DNA from: Limnochorda sp. L945t
Lineage (GTDB): Bacteria > Bacillota > Limnochordia > Limnochordales > Geochordaceae
NCBI RefSeq assembly: GCF_035593305.1
Contig: NZ_CP141615.1
Span: 2,945,722-3,009,721 of the forward strand
Length of the DNA stretch: 64,000 bases
Reading direction: 5' to 3'
The translations under genes and the position numbers were made by a program. This document shows, piece by piece, positions 18,838 through 28,728 of the stretch. The stretch's first letter is position 1; each line of letters opens with the position of its first letter. The notes under the pieces are model-generated. The model was not told where the DNA came from. It saw only the letters and a program-made list of their open reading frames with translations, and did no database searches.

Positions 18838-21300
18838 ATGGCCGTAGGCGGGCTGGGCAAGATCATCCCCATCGAACTCGAGCAGGAGATGCGCCGGTCG
18901 TACATCGACTACGCCATGAGCGTGATCGTGGACCGGGCGCTGCCCGACGTGCGCGACGGGCTCAAACCCGTTCAGCGCCGCATCCTGCACGCGATGAGCG
19001 AGATGGGGCTCCGGCCCGACCGGCCGTTCCGCAAGTCGGCGGCGGTCGTCGGGGAAGTGGTCGGGAAGTACCATCCCCACGGCGATGCGCCGGTTTACGA
19101 AGCCATGGTGCGCATGGCCCAGGACTTCAACTACCGTTATCCTCTCGTGCAGGGTCATGGCAACTATGGTTCCATTGATGGAGATCCCCCGGCCGCGATG
19201 CGTTACACCGAGGCGCGGCTCTCCCGGATCGCCATGGAGATGCTGCGGGACATCGAGAAAGAGACCGTCGACTTCGTCCCCAACTACGACGGTACCCAGC
19301 AGCAGCCGGCGGTGCTGCCTGCCCGCATCCCCAACCTGCTCATCAATGGGGCCTCGGGGATCGCGGTGGGCATGGCCACCAACATCCCGCCCCACAACCT
19401 GGGAGAGATCATCGACGCGCTGGTGCTGCTCATCGACCATCCCGACGCCTCCGACGAGCAACTGCTCCGGATCGTCAAGGGGCCGGACTTTCCCGGCGGC
19501 GCCATCATCATGGGCACCGAGGGCATCAAAGAGGCCTACCTGACCGGCCGCGGGCATATCCGGGTGCGGGCGCGCCTGTCGGCGGAGCCCATGGGCGGGG
19601 GCCGCACGCGCATCGTCGTGACCGAGCTGCCTTACATGGTCAACAAGGCGGCGCTCATCGCCAAGATTGCCGACCTGGTGCGGGAGCACCGGATCGAGGG
19701 CATCAGCGAAGTGCGGGACGAGTCAGACCGGGAGGGGCTTCGGATCGCCATCGAGCTGCGCCGCGACGCCCAGCCGCAAGTCGTGATCAACCGGCTGTTC
19801 AAGCACACACAGCTGGAGGACACCTTCGGGGTCATCCTCCTGGCCCTGGTCAACGGCAAGCCCGAGGTGCTTACGCTGCGCCAGGCGCTCCGCCACTACC
19901 TCGACTTCCAGCTCGAGGTGGTCACCCGGCGCACCCGTTTCGATCTCGACAAGGCGCGGGATCGCTTGCACATCGTGGAGGGCCTCCTCATCGCCCTCGA
20001 CCACATCGACGAGATCATCGCCCTCATCCGCTCCTCCGAGGACGAAGGGGCGGCCCGCCAGGCCCTGATGGAGCGCTTCAGCCTCAGCGAGCGGCAGGCC
20101 AACGCGATCCTGGAGATGCAACTCCGCCGGCTGACGGGCCTCGAGCGGGGGAAGCTGGAGCAGGAGCGTGCGGAGCTGGTGAAGACGGTGGAGCGGCTCA
20201 GCGCCATCCTCGGCGACGTCGACGAGCTCTACCGGCTCATCAAGACGGAACTCCTGGAGATCCGCCAGCGCTTCGCCGACCCGCGGCGCACCGAGATCAC
20301 CGAGGAGCAGCCCGAGGTGAGCGAGGACGATCTGGTGGCGCTGGAGGACATCGTCATCACCCTCACCCACAACGGGTACATCAAGCGCCAGCCCACCTCG
20401 ACCTACCGCAACCAGCGCAGGGGCGGCCGGGGCGTCACGGCCATGGCGACCCGCGACGAGGACTTCGCCGAGCACCTGTTCGTCGCGACCACGCACACCC
20501 AGGTGCTCCTCTTCACCGACAGGGGCAAGATGTACCATCTCAAGGGACGGGAGATCCCGGAGGCGTCCCGAGGGGCACGGGGCACGTCCATCTACAATCT
20601 CCTGCCCATGCCGTCCGACGAGTCCGTGGCCGCCGCGATTGCCGTGACCGACTTCGACCAGGGGCGGTATCTGTTCATGGCGACTCGCAACGGCATTGTG
20701 AAGAAGACGCCGCTGTCGGAGTTCGCGACCAACCGGCAGGGGATCATCGCCTGCAACCTCGACGATGACGACCGGCTGGTGGGAGTCATGCTGACCGAGG
20801 GCAGCCATGAGATCTTGCTGGTGACGCGCCGCGGGCAGGCCGCGCGCTTCAACGAGGCCGACGTGCGCCCGATGGGGCGGGCGGCCCGAGGCGTCATCGG
20901 CGTGCGCCTCGACGAGGGCGATTACGTGGTGGCGATGGATGCCGCCCGGCGCGGGGCCGACGTGCTCATCGTCACGGAGCGAGGGTACGGCAAGCGCACC
21001 CCGGTCGAGGAGTATCGCCTGACCCGGCGCGGCGGGAAAGGGGTCCGGGCCATCGGCCAGAGCCCGCGTAACGGGCCCGTGGCCGGGATGAAGGTCGTCG
21101 AGGACGACGACGAACTCATGGTAATCTCGGCCCGGGGGATCATGATCCGGCTGCGCGTCTCGGACGTCTCCCGCCAGGGACGCGGTGCCCGGGGCGTCGT
21201 CGTCATGCGTCTCGACGAGGGGGACCTCGTGGCGGCCCTGGCCCAGGTCGCGGCTTCCCGGGACGAGAACGGCGACGAGCCGGCCCAAGAGCCCGGCTGA
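18838..21300 (+). CDS. gyrA: DNA gyrase subunit A
   Basis: 820 residues. The catalytic tyrosine lies at about 123 in [16 protein letters not shown]. The C-terminal beta-pinwheel includes the gyrase-specific GyrA box (QRRGGRG at about 530), so this is gyrase and not topoisomerase IV. gyrB is immediately upstream and RNA-ligase gene rtcB follows 42 bp later on the same strand. Confidence 0.98.
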   Translation: MAVGGLGKIIPIELEQEMRRSYIDYAMSVIVDRALPDVRDGLKPVQRRILHAMSEMGLRPDRPFRKSAAVVGEVVGKYHPHGDAPVYEAMVRMAQDFNYRYPLVQGHGNYGSIDGDPPAAMRYTEARLSRIAMEMLRDIEKETVDFVPNYDGTQQQPAVLPARIPNLLINGASGIAVGMATNIPPHNLGEIIDALVLLIDHPDASDEQLLRIVKGPDFPGGAIIMGTEGIKEAYLTGRGHIRVRARLSAEPMGGGRTRIVVTELPYMVNKAALIAKIADLVREHRIEGISEVRDESDREGLRIAIELRRDAQPQVVINRLFKHTQLEDTFGVILLALVNGKPEVLTLRQALRHYLDFQLEVVTRRTRFDLDKARDRLHIVEGLLIALDHIDEIIALIRSSEDEGAARQALMERFSLSERQANAILEMQLRRLTGLERGKLEQERAELVKTVERLSAILGDVDELYRLIKTELLEIRQRFADPRRTEITEEQPEVSEDDLVALEDIVITLTHNGYIKRQPTSTYRNQRRGGRGVTAMATRDEDFAEHLFVATTHTQVLLFTDRGKMYHLKGREIPEASRGARGTSIYNLLPMPSDESVAAAIAVTDFDQGRYLFMATRNGIVKKTPLSEFATNRQGIIACNLDDDDRLVGVMLTEGSHEILLVTRRGQAARFNEADVRPMGRAARGVIGVRLDEGDYVVAMDAARRGADVLIVTERGYGKRTPVEEYRLTRRGGKGVRAIGQSPRNGPVAGMKVVEDDDELMVISARGIMIRLRVSDVSRQGRGARGVVVMRLDEGDLVAALAQVAASRDENGDEPAQEPG

Positions 21301-21342
21301 CGGCCGCAGCGCAGCGCCTGCGAGCAGCGTGAGGCCCCAGAG

Positions 21343-22779
21343 GTGAGCGACATGCCGCTGGACCTGGAGCCCCTCGGCCCCAACCGGTACGTGCTCAGGC
21401 GCCAGGGCCCCATGCGGGTCGACGCCGTCGTTTATCTCAACGCCGCGTTACGCCAGTCCTTCCGTGAAGAGACGGCGCTCCAACAGCTGGCCGACGCGGC
21501 CTCTCTCCCGGGGGTCGTCAGCCGGGTGGTCGGGATGCCCGACATCCACCAGGGATTCGGTCTCCCCATCGGCGGGGTGGTGGCGACCGACGCTGACACG
21601 GGCGTGGTCTCTGCCGGAGCCGTCGGCTACGACATCAACTGCGGCGTCCGGCTGATCCGCACGAACCTGGCGCGCCTCGAGATGAACAGGGAGAGGCTCC
21701 AGAGGATCATGCGGGCGGTCGAGGATCGGATCCCCGCCGGGGTGGGCAAGCAGTCCCGGCACAAGGAGCTGCTCCCCCGGCTGTCCGAGGTGCTCACCGG
21801 GGGTGCGGCCTACCTCGTCGAGGAGGGCTACGGCGTCCCGGAAGACGTGGAGGCGACCGAAGAGTACGGGCGCGTCGAGGGAGCGGACCTTGCCGCGGTG
21901 AGCCAGGAAGCTGTGGAGCGGGCCGGGCAGCTGGCCACCATCGGTGGGGGCAACCATTTCGTGGAGATCGGCTACGTGGAGGAAGTCTTCGACCGGTCCC
22001 TGGCCGGCGCGTTCGGGCTCGAGGAAGGCCAGGTCACGGTGCTCGTGCACTCGGGGAGCCGAGGGTTCGGACACCAGGTCTGCTCCGACTACGCCGCCTC
22101 CATGGCCGGCGCCGCTGCCCGCTACGGCATCGACCTTCCCTCGAAGGGCCTCGCCGCAGCTCCCATCGATTCCCCCATCGGGCAGCGCTACCTGGGAGCC
22201 ATGCACTGCGCCATCAACTTTGCCTTCGCCAACCGCCAGCTGATGACCCACGACATCCGCCGGGCGTTCGAGGAAGCGATGGGGAGCTCGTGGGAAGCCT
22301 TGGGGATGGCGGTGGTCTACGATGTGGCCCACAACATCGCGAAGTTCGAACGCCACTTCGGCCGCCGGGTGCTGGTGCACCGCAAGGGAGCGACCCGGGC
22401 GCTTCCGCCGGGCCATCCCGTCAACCCGCGCCGGTACCTCCATACCGGGCACCCCGTCCTGATCCCCGGCAGCATGGGGACGGCCTCCTACGTCGCGGTC
22501 GGGCAACCCGGGATCGAGGAGACGTTCACGTCGGCCAATCACGGGGCCGGGCGAGTCCTTTCCCGGGCGGCGGCCCGGCGGCAGGTGAGCCGGGAGGCCT
22601 TCCACGAAAGCCTTGGGGACGTGCTGACCAACGTGGCCAACTACCGGGCGATCGTCGACGAGGCGCCCCAGGCGTACAAGGACATCGACGCTGTCGTCGA
22701 GACGCTGGCCGAGATCGGGCTGACCCGCAAGGTCGCCCGCCTGCGGCCACTGGCGGTCATCAAGGGGGAGGGAGATTGA
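21343..22779 (+). CDS. rtcB: RNA-splicing ligase RtcB
   Basis: 478 residues. Family motifs in order: GMPDIHQGFGLPIGGV, SAGAVGYDINCGVRL (Mn-binding Cys), GGGNHFVEI, HSGSRGFGHQ and SMGTASYV, with NHGAGR near the guanylylated-histidine region. RtcB joins 2',3'-cyclic phosphate ends to 5'-OH ends using GTP. In many genomes archease is adjacent; none is seen here, and the next gene is a YlbF-like one two bases downstream. Confidence 0.96.
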   Translation: MSDMPLDLEPLGPNRYVLRRQGPMRVDAVVYLNAALRQSFREETALQQLADAASLPGVVSRVVGMPDIHQGFGLPIGGVVATDADTGVVSAGAVGYDINCGVRLIRTNLARLEMNRERLQRIMRAVEDRIPAGVGKQSRHKELLPRLSEVLTGGAAYLVEEGYGVPEDVEATEEYGRVEGADLAAVSQEAVERAGQLATIGGGNHFVEIGYVEEVFDRSLAGAFGLEEGQVTVLVHSGSRGFGHQVCSDYAASMAGAAARYGIDLPSKGLAAAPIDSPIGQRYLGAMHCAINFAFANRQLMTHDIRRAFEEAMGSSWEALGMAVVYDVAHNIAKFERHFGRRVLVHRKGATRALPPGHPVNPRRYLHTGHPVLIPGSMGTASYVAVGQPGIEETFTSANHGAGRVLSRAAARRQVSREAFHESLGDVLTNVANYRAIVDEAPQAYKDIDAVVETLAEIGLTRKVARLRPLAVIKGEGD

Positions 22780-22780
22780 G

Positions 22781-23245
22781 ATGGCCGAGGGGAACGGGTG
22801 GGACCTTTCCCCGGACATACAGGCGGCGATCCGGAAACTGGCCGAAAGCCTGGCGGCCAGGGACGAGGTCAAGGAGCTCAAGGCCGCGAGGGCCGAGCTG
22901 GACCGCCACGAGGCGGCCCGCATCATGTTGCGGGATCTCCGCCAGCGGGAGCGCAGGCTCGCCGAGCGGCAGATGGCCGGCGAGAAGATCTCCGACCAGG
23001 AGCTCGAAGAGCTGCGGCAGGTGGCCGGCGTGGTCGGGTTCAACCCGTACGTCCGGGCCCTGTTGGAGGCCGAGTTACGCTACGCGACCCTGATGGCGGG
23101 GATCCAGCGGGCGCTCGAAGAGGCTCTCGGCTTTGCCCCGGAGCCGCCGGACGGCGAAGGGGATGCCTCGGGGGAGCAGGGGGCGGCGGGTCGGGGCAAG
23201 GTGGAGCCCGCGCGCTCCCGCCTTTGGGTGCCCGGTCAACCGTGA
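22781..23245 (+). CDS. YlbF/YmcA family regulator-like protein
   Basis: 154 residues, highly charged and almost all helical: IQAAIRKLAESLAARDEVKE, YVRALLEAELRYATLMAGIQ. This resembles the YlbF/YmcA (Com_YlbF) family, whose Bacillus members act with YaaT in RNase Y-dependent RNA decay and in sporulation and competence. A disordered tail of about 30 residues follows. Its position directly behind rtcB suggests an RNA-metabolism pairing, which is inference. Confidence 0.75.
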   Translation: MAEGNGWDLSPDIQAAIRKLAESLAARDEVKELKAARAELDRHEAARIMLRDLRQRERRLAERQMAGEKISDQELEELRQVAGVVGFNPYVRALLEAELRYATLMAGIQRALEEALGFAPEPPDGEGDASGEQGAAGRGKVEPARSRLWVPGQP

Positions 23246-23278
23246 CCACAAGACGCAGAAGGGCAGGCGACCCGGGTC

Positions 23279-24586
23279 GTGGCAGAACAGACGGCACCTC
23301 GGGTGGACGTAGACGATCTGGGGCAGTACGTGGGCAAGCCGGTGCAGGTGTGGGGGTGGCTCTTCAACTCGCGATCGAGCGGCCGCATCGTCTTCCTGCT
23401 GGTGAGAGACGGGACGGGGCTCGTCCAGGCGGTCGTGTCCCAGCGTGACGTGGAAGGGCGAGTCTGGGATCAGGCCCGGCGCCTGACCCAGGAGTCGTCC
23501 CTCAAGGTGACGGGCACGGTGCGCGCCGACGAGCGGGCTCCCGGAGGCTTCGAGCTCCTGGTGCAGGACCTGGAGCTCGTGCACCTCGCCGTGGACTACC
23601 CCATCACCCCCAAAGAGCACGGCGTCGACTTCCTGCTCGACCACCGCCACCTGTGGCTGCGGTCGCGGCGGCAACACGCGATCTTGCGCATCCGGAGCAC
23701 CCTCGTCGGGGCGGTGCGGGAGTTTTTCGACCGGGAGGGATTCGTCCTGGTCGACGCCCCGATCCTCACCCCGGCCGCGGTCGAAGGGACCACCACCCTC
23801 TTCCGTACCGACTACTTCGGCACGCCTGCCTACCTGAGCCAGAGCGGGCAGCTCTACATGGAGGCCGCGGCGATGGCGTTCGGCCGGGCGTACTGCTTCG
23901 GGCCCACGTTCAGGGCCGAGCACTCGAAGACGCGCCGGCACCTGATGGAGTTCTGGATGGTCGAGCCGGAAATGGCGTGGGCCGGGCTCGACGACATCTG
24001 CCGCCTGGCCGAGGGCCTGGTGTCTCACGTGGTGGGGCGGGTCCTGGAGCGGCACCGCCCGGAGCTTGCCCTGCTCGAGCGCGACACGGCGCCCCTGGAG
24101 CGGGTCCGGCCGCCGTTCCCGCGCGTCACTTACGACGAGGCCATCGAGATCCTGCGGAAAAACGGAGCCGCCGTGGAGTGGGGAGCCGACTTCGGGGGTG
24201 ACGAAGAGACGATCCTCTCCAACGCCTTCGACCGGCCCGTCTTCGTCACTCACTACCCGGCTCACATCAAGGCGTTTTACATGAAGCCGGCTCCCGACCG
24301 GCCGGAAGTGGTGCTGGGGGCCGACCTGCTGGCGCCCGAGGGCTACGGGGAGATCATCGGCGGAGGACAGCGCATCGACGACCTGGAGCTCTTGATGCGG
24401 CGTATTGAGGAGCACCACCTCCCCAAAGAGGCCTACGAGTGGTACCTCGACCTGCGACGCTACGGTTCCGTGCCCCACGGCGGCTTCGGCATGGGCATCG
24501 AGCGGGTACTGGCCTGGATCTGCGGCCTTCCCCACGTACGGGAAACCATTCCCTTTCCCAGGACCCTGTACCGGCTCTACCCCTGA
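23279..24586 (+). CDS. asnS: asparaginyl-tRNA synthetase
   Basis: 435 residues from a GTG. An N-terminal OB-fold anticodon domain ([18 protein letters not shown]) is followed by a class II catalytic core: motif 2 [20 protein letters not shown] and motif 3 [17 protein letters not shown]. The end [11 protein letters not shown] is typical of AsnRS rather than AspRS. The product charges tRNA-Asn with asparagine. No T-box leader is visible in the 33-bp gap upstream. Confidence 0.94.
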   Translation: MAEQTAPRVDVDDLGQYVGKPVQVWGWLFNSRSSGRIVFLLVRDGTGLVQAVVSQRDVEGRVWDQARRLTQESSLKVTGTVRADERAPGGFELLVQDLELVHLAVDYPITPKEHGVDFLLDHRHLWLRSRRQHAILRIRSTLVGAVREFFDREGFVLVDAPILTPAAVEGTTTLFRTDYFGTPAYLSQSGQLYMEAAAMAFGRAYCFGPTFRAEHSKTRRHLMEFWMVEPEMAWAGLDDICRLAEGLVSHVVGRVLERHRPELALLERDTAPLERVRPPFPRVTYDEAIEILRKNGAAVEWGADFGGDEETILSNAFDRPVFVTHYPAHIKAFYMKPAPDRPEVVLGADLLAPEGYGEIIGGGQRIDDLELLMRRIEEHHLPKEAYEWYLDLRRYGSVPHGGFGMGIERVLAWICGLPHVRETIPFPRTLYRLYP

Positions 24587-24636
24587 CCGGCGCGCGGGCG
24601 CGGCCGGTGCACCTCGGCGCGCCGGGTCGCGGGCTC

Positions 24637-24906
24637 TCATCGTTGCCACAGCGTCGCCAGGATGAGGGCGACCGCCACGGCCAGGGTACCCATGCGCAGC
24701 GGCGACAGCTTGCCTGCCAGCCCGGCGAGGCCGATGGCGGTCACGGAGGCGAGCACCAGCGGCCCGACGACCCCGAGCAGGCCGTTGATGCGCATGGCGT
24801 CGGCGACCCGCCCGGAGCGCACCATGAGCACGGCGGCCATGATCTCGATGGTCGCCGATAACAGTCGCAGCAGCGCCATGCCGGAGACGATTCGCTCCTC
24901 AGGCAC
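24637..24906 (-). CDS. yqhV: YqhV (DUF2619) family small membrane protein
   Basis: 89 residues with three hydrophobic segments. GMALLRLLSATIEIMAAVLM and INGLLGVVGPLVLASVTAIG correspond closely to the Bacillus YqhV/DUF2619 family, which in Bacillus lies by the spoIIIA operon. Function unknown. It is divergent from the PDZ-like gene. Confidence 0.82.
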   Translation of the reverse strand: MPEERIVSGMALLRLLSATIEIMAAVLMVRSGRVADAMRINGLLGVVGPLVLASVTAIGLAGLAGKLSPLRMGTLAVAVALILATLWQR

Positions 24907-25043
24907 CCGATCCGGAGCCGCCCCTCCGCCGGCGAGTTCCAGCCCTCTACCGTATGCCCGGTGCCTGACCGGGAATGCCTGGCGGCCCCCATGATGGCCT
25001 CCCTCCGAGCGAACCCATGCTAACAGGAGGGCGACAGGATGCC

Positions 25044-25604
25044 GTGATGCCGAAACACGACCAACACCGCCCAGCCGCCGACCTCTTGGCGGGCATACCG
25101 GCTCGGTGGGCGAGGGGGCCCGTCGTGCTGTATGACGCCGGGCTCGCGGTGCTCGCCATGGTGGCCGTATTCGTGGGGCTGGCGGCGGTGATCCTGGACG
25201 GAGGGTCTCAGGGCGGGACGGCGAGCCCGGTGGCCCGGGAGCCGGGGAGCGCGGCCGAGTCCCGAAGCGCCCCGCCGGCGGCTACCCCTCCGGCGCCCGC
25301 AGCGCACGGGCGGGGGTACGTGAAAGTCACGACGATGACGCCGGCCACGGCGACCCGGTACGGTGTCCGTTACCGCGAAGGCGTGCTGGTGATCGACGTC
25401 TCCGCCGCCCATGCGCCGCGAGGGACCACGCTCCTGTTGCGCCGGCTGGACCTCATCCTCACGGTCAACGGCCACCCGGTCACGAACGAATTGCAGCTGC
25501 GCCAGCGCCTCGCGGCCTACCGGGGCAGCGACTGGGTCGAACTCATCGTGCTGCGCTCGGGGCGGCTCATTCCGGTGCCAGTGCCGGTCGATGCCTTCGA
25601 TTAG
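25044..25604 (+). CDS. single-pass membrane protein with PDZ-like domain
   Basis: About 186 residues. One membrane helix (residues about 32-52, VVLYDAGLAVLAMVAVFVGL) is followed by an Ala/Pro linker and a C-terminal domain (about 95-186) with PDZ order: YREGVLVIDVSAAHAPRGTT, LDLILTVNGHPVTNELQLRQ, then WVELIVLRSGR. It resembles the PDZ part of HtrA or SpoIVB-type proteins without a protease. The start is uncertain between GTG 25044, ATG 25047 and ATG 25017; AGGAGG lies at 25025-25030. Confidence 0.7.
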   Translation: MMPKHDQHRPAADLLAGIPARWARGPVVLYDAGLAVLAMVAVFVGLAAVILDGGSQGGTASPVAREPGSAAESRSAPPAATPPAPAAHGRGYVKVTTMTPATATRYGVRYREGVLVIDVSAAHAPRGTTLLLRRLDLILTVNGHPVTNELQLRQRLAAYRGSDWVELIVLRSGRLIPVPVPVDAFD

Positions 25605-25607
25605 CCG

Positions 25608-26855
25608 CTAGCCGCGCGCCACGACCTGGTGATAGCTCTTCTTGCCTTTTCGCAGGAGCAGGCGGCCCTGGCGGAGCTGGTCGGCGGTGACCAGGAAGTC
25701 CGCGTCCGCGACCCGCACCTCGTTGAGGTAGATGCCGCCTTGCGCGATGAGGCGACGTGCCTCGCTGCGGGACGGCACGAGCCCGCACTGCACGAGGAGC
25801 TCCACGATCCCGATGCCGCCGCTGAGCTCTTCGAGCGCCACCTCCGTGCTGGGGGCGCCGTCGAGAGCCTCTTCCATCCCGCCCTGCGACTCGAACAGCG
25901 CCTCTGCAGCCTGGCGGGCCTCTTCCGCCGCCTGCTGCCCGTGGACGAGCCGGGTCACCTCGAAGGCGAGCACCTTCTTGGCCCGGTTGATCGCCTTCCC
26001 CTCGAGCTCTGACAGGGCGCGTACCTCGTCCATCGGAAGCAGGGTGTAAATGGCGAGAAACGAAGCGACATCCTTGTCGTCGACGCTCCGCCAGTATTGG
26101 AAGAAGTCGTACGGGCTCGTCTTCGACGCGTCGAGCCAGACCGCGCCGGCTGCGGTCTTCCCCATCTTCTGGCCCGACGCGGTGACCGCCAGCGGGCACG
26201 TGAGCCCATAGGCAGCGTCGTGCTCGAGGCGCCGGATCAGGTCGATCCCGGCGAGGATGTTGGACCACTGATCGTCGCCGCCCGCCTGGAGCCGGCAGCC
26301 GTACCGCCGGTAGAGGGTCAGGAAGTCGTACGCCTGCAGCACCATGTAGTTGAACTCGATGAACGACAGCCCGCGCTCCATCCGCGTCCGGAAGGCGTCG
26401 GCCGTCAGCATCTGGTTGACGGAGAACTGCGACCCGATCTCCCGCAAGAAGTCGATATAGCGTAGCTCGAGCAGCCACTCGGAGTTGTCGAGCAACAGCG
26501 CCCGCCCGTTGCCGAAGTCGAGGAAGCGGCCGAGCTGCTCCTTGAAGCGCTGCGCGTTGTAGGCGATGGTCTCCCGGGTGAGGATGGGGCGAGCCTCTGT
26601 CCTGCCGCTGGGATCCCCGATCATGGCCGTGCCGCCGCCCACCAGTGCGATGGGCCGGTGGCCGGCGCGTTGCAGGTGCACCAGCATCATGATGGACCGC
26701 AGGTGACCGACGTGCAGGCTGTCGGCCGTCGGGTCGAACCCCACGTACACCGTGACGGGTTGGGTGTCGAGCAACCGCGCCAGCTCGTCTTCGTGGGTCA
26801 CCTGAGCGACCAGGCCTCGCTCCCGCAGGAACGAGAGGACCCCTTTTGTGACCAC
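25608..26855 (-). CDS. tyrS: tyrosyl-tRNA synthetase
   Basis: 415 residues. GFDPTADSLHVGHLRSIMM holds the HIGH-type motif (HVGH) and KMGKTAAGAVWLD the KMSKS equivalent. An S4 domain ends the protein (SRSEARRLIAQGGIYLNEVR). It charges tRNA-Tyr. The 190 bp upstream of the gene show no T-box leader that I can recognise. Its stop lies 3 bp from the convergent PDZ-like gene. Confidence 0.96.
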   Translation of the reverse strand: MVTKGVLSFLRERGLVAQVTHEDELARLLDTQPVTVYVGFDPTADSLHVGHLRSIMMLVHLQRAGHRPIALVGGGTAMIGDPSGRTEARPILTRETIAYNAQRFKEQLGRFLDFGNGRALLLDNSEWLLELRYIDFLREIGSQFSVNQMLTADAFRTRMERGLSFIEFNYMVLQAYDFLTLYRRYGCRLQAGGDDQWSNILAGIDLIRRLEHDAAYGLTCPLAVTASGQKMGKTAAGAVWLDASKTSPYDFFQYWRSVDDKDVASFLAIYTLLPMDEVRALSELEGKAINRAKKVLAFEVTRLVHGQQAAEEARQAAEALFESQGGMEEALDGAPSTEVALEELSGGIGIVELLVQCGLVPSRSEARRLIAQGGIYLNEVRVADADFLVTADQLRQGRLLLRKGKKSYHQVVARG

Positions 26856-27047
26856 CGTCGTCCCTCCCGGCTGTCAGCCGTCACGTATCACGTGCGCCGG
26901 GCGCTGTCAAGCCGGGCTGCCGCGGCCGGGCACGCTCGGGGAAGGGGCTGGGCCCGTCGCGGCGTAACCTGAGCGGAGATTATGACGTCAGCGCGCTCTT
27001 CGCGTACCTCAACGGGGACATGCCACCCGGGTGACCGGGCAGGCCCC

Positions 27048-28040
27048 TCACCACTGGGACCGGATGGCCTGCCGCCCGGTCAGGTAACGCTCCGCCGCCA
27101 TGGCAGCGAGCGCCCCGTCGGCGGCGGCGATGACCGCCTGCCGGACGCGGCGGCACAACACGTCTCCGGCCGCGAAGACACCCGGCACGGAGGTCTGCAT
27201 CTCGGCATCCACGACGACGCCCCCTTCCGGAGTCGTGCGGACGGCTCCGTGCAGGAAGTCGACGGCGGGGCGGTTTCCCTGCAGGTAGACGAAGACCCCC
27301 CGCACGGGGAGCACCGCTTCCCCGCCGGTGCGCCGGGCGAGGCGAATCCCCTCGACCCGTCCGTTTCCAAAGATCTCCACTACCCTGTACGAGCTCAACA
27401 CCCGGACGTTGGGCGTGCGGATCAGATGCTCCACCAGCGCCGGCTCGGCCTTGAACTTGGCGGAGGGCGTCACCACGTGCACCGTGGAGGCGAAGCGGGT
27501 GAGGTGCAGCGCCTCCTCGACCGCCTCGTCGTTTTCACCGACCACGGCCACTTCCTGCCCCTTGAAGAAAGCGGCGTCACAGGTGGCGCAGTAGCTGACC
27601 CCGCGCCCCACGTACGCCTCTTCGCCCGGCACGGGCCGGCTCTTGGCCATGGCCCCGGTGGCCACGACCACCGTCCGGGCCCGGTAGGTGCCGGTGGAGG
27701 CGATGACCTCCTTGGGATCGAGCCTCACGTCGGCGGAAAGCACCTGGGCGGTCACCACCTCGGCTCCGAAGCCCTCCGCCTGCCGGCGGAAGTGCTCCAG
27801 CAATTCGAGCCCGGTGGTGACGCCGGGCACTCCGGGATAGTTTTCGATGTGGCCGGTCATCCCCAAGGCGCTGGCCCGCGGGCTCTTATCCAGGACAACG
27901 GTCTTGAGGCCGGCCCGGGCCGCGTACAGCGCGGCGGTGAGCCCGGCAGGCCCGCCCCCGACGACCACCACGTCGTAGGTGGCCTCCGAAGGAGAGGCCC
28001 CGTCGGTTGCCATACCGTTCAAGCCGAGGTGCAGCTCCAT
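27048..28040 (-). CDS. thioredoxin reductase-like flavoprotein lacking NADPH motifs
   Basis: 330 residues from ATG 28040; a TTG at 28055 abuts a GGGGAGG and is an alternative. The FAD motif VVVVGGGPAGLTAALYAARAG, redox pair CATC (about residue 150) and final FAAGDVLCRRVRQAVIAAADG define a low-molecular-weight thioredoxin reductase. The second nucleotide fold is unusual: GENDEAVEEAL replaces GxGxxA, and TPSAKFKAE stands where HRRxxxR binds NADPH phosphate. Such losses are known in ferredoxin-dependent (FFTR) and DTR-type enzymes. Function as a thioredoxin reductase is likely, the electron donor uncertain. Confidence 0.85.
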   Translation of the reverse strand: MELHLGLNGMATDGASPSEATYDVVVVGGGPAGLTAALYAARAGLKTVVLDKSPRASALGMTGHIENYPGVPGVTTGLELLEHFRRQAEGFGAEVVTAQVLSADVRLDPKEVIASTGTYRARTVVVATGAMAKSRPVPGEEAYVGRGVSYCATCDAAFFKGQEVAVVGENDEAVEEALHLTRFASTVHVVTPSAKFKAEPALVEHLIRTPNVRVLSSYRVVEIFGNGRVEGIRLARRTGGEAVLPVRGVFVYLQGNRPAVDFLHGAVRTTPEGGVVVDAEMQTSVPGVFAAGDVLCRRVRQAVIAAADGALAAMAAERYLTGRQAIRSQW

Positions 28041-28108
28041 GGGTACCGTGACCAACCTCCCCGAACATGTGGACGCGGTAGCGGGTGAGCCAGGGCCCCG
28101 CGCCGCGG

Positions 28109-28138
28109 TTGATGATACCCTTGGGGGTAGGGTATGTC
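28109..28138 (+). promoter_or_regulatory. CsoR-like palindrome in putative cytochrome c promoter
   Basis: TACCCTTGGGGGTA (28116-28129) has TACCC and GGGTA arms with a 4-base spacer, and outer ATACCC/GGGTAT arms lie at 28115-28135. It sits between TTGATG (28109) and TATGTC (28133-28138), the position of an operator inside a promoter. The arm sequence resembles copper-sensing CsoR operators. No csoR gene is in the window. Confidence 0.45.
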
Positions 28139-28173
28139 AACCGAAGGGGCTCGCAGCGATAGGGGGCTGGGCC

Positions 28174-28728
28174 ATGCACTCGAGGCGATGGAGGCTGTGG
28201 ATCTTCGCTGGGGTAACGGCGGTGGTGGCGGCTGCAGCCTACGCAGGCGTCGCCGGGAGGCGGCCGCCACCCTCGATTCCGGAGACCGCCTCGCCCCGGG
28301 CTACGGCGGCCCAGGTGGCGCGGCTGCTGGAGAAGGTGCCGGAGTCGTACCTGCAGATGCAGGTGCCCCCGGCCGTGGCCAGCGATCGGACGGCGGAGAG
28401 GCGGGCGCCGGCGCAGTACCGTCTTTACTGCGCCTCCTGTCATGGCGAGCGCGGCGATGGCACGGGGGCAGGCGGCGTGGCGCTCAACCCGCGGCCGGTG
28501 GACTTCACCGATCCCGCCTTCCGGGACAGCCCGCCCGGTGCCGCCTACTACATCATCGCTCATGGGAGCCAGGGGACGGGCATGGCTCCCTGGCGGGGTG
28601 CGCTGTCCGATACCGACATCTGGGCGCTCGTGCGCTACATCTACCGCGAGTTCGCGGGCCGGGACGTGGCCGCGGCGGCCGCGGGGCCCGACCCGGCGCC
28701 GGATCCGGAAGGCGTCACCGCCAGGTAG
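28174..28728 (+). CDS. membrane-anchored c-type cytochrome
   Basis: 184 residues from an ATG with AGGGGG upstream. An N-terminal signal-anchor (about residues 8-28) is followed by one haem-binding CASCH at 86-90, then GERGDGTGAGG and a late methionine in GTGMAPWRG, the usual mono-haem cytochrome c (CccA-like) layout. It faces outside the membrane and would carry electrons to an oxidase. Its 3' end overlaps the convergent CtaG-CoxB gene by 88 bp, so both coding sequences share DNA. Confidence 0.88.
   Translation: MHSRRWRLWIFAGVTAVVAAAAYAGVAGRRPPPSIPETASPRATAAQVARLLEKVPESYLQMQVPPAVASDRTAERRAPAQYRLYCASCHGERGDGTGAGGVALNPRPVDFTDPAFRDSPPGAAYYIIAHGSQGTGMAPWRGALSDTDIWALVRYIYREFAGRDVAAAAAGPDPAPDPEGVTAR

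Noticed and set aside
23246-23278. T-box leaders before asnS, tyrS and serS
   Set aside because: I looked for a T-box consensus and terminator/antiterminator pairs upstream of all three synthetase genes and saw none; the gaps are short or lack the motif.
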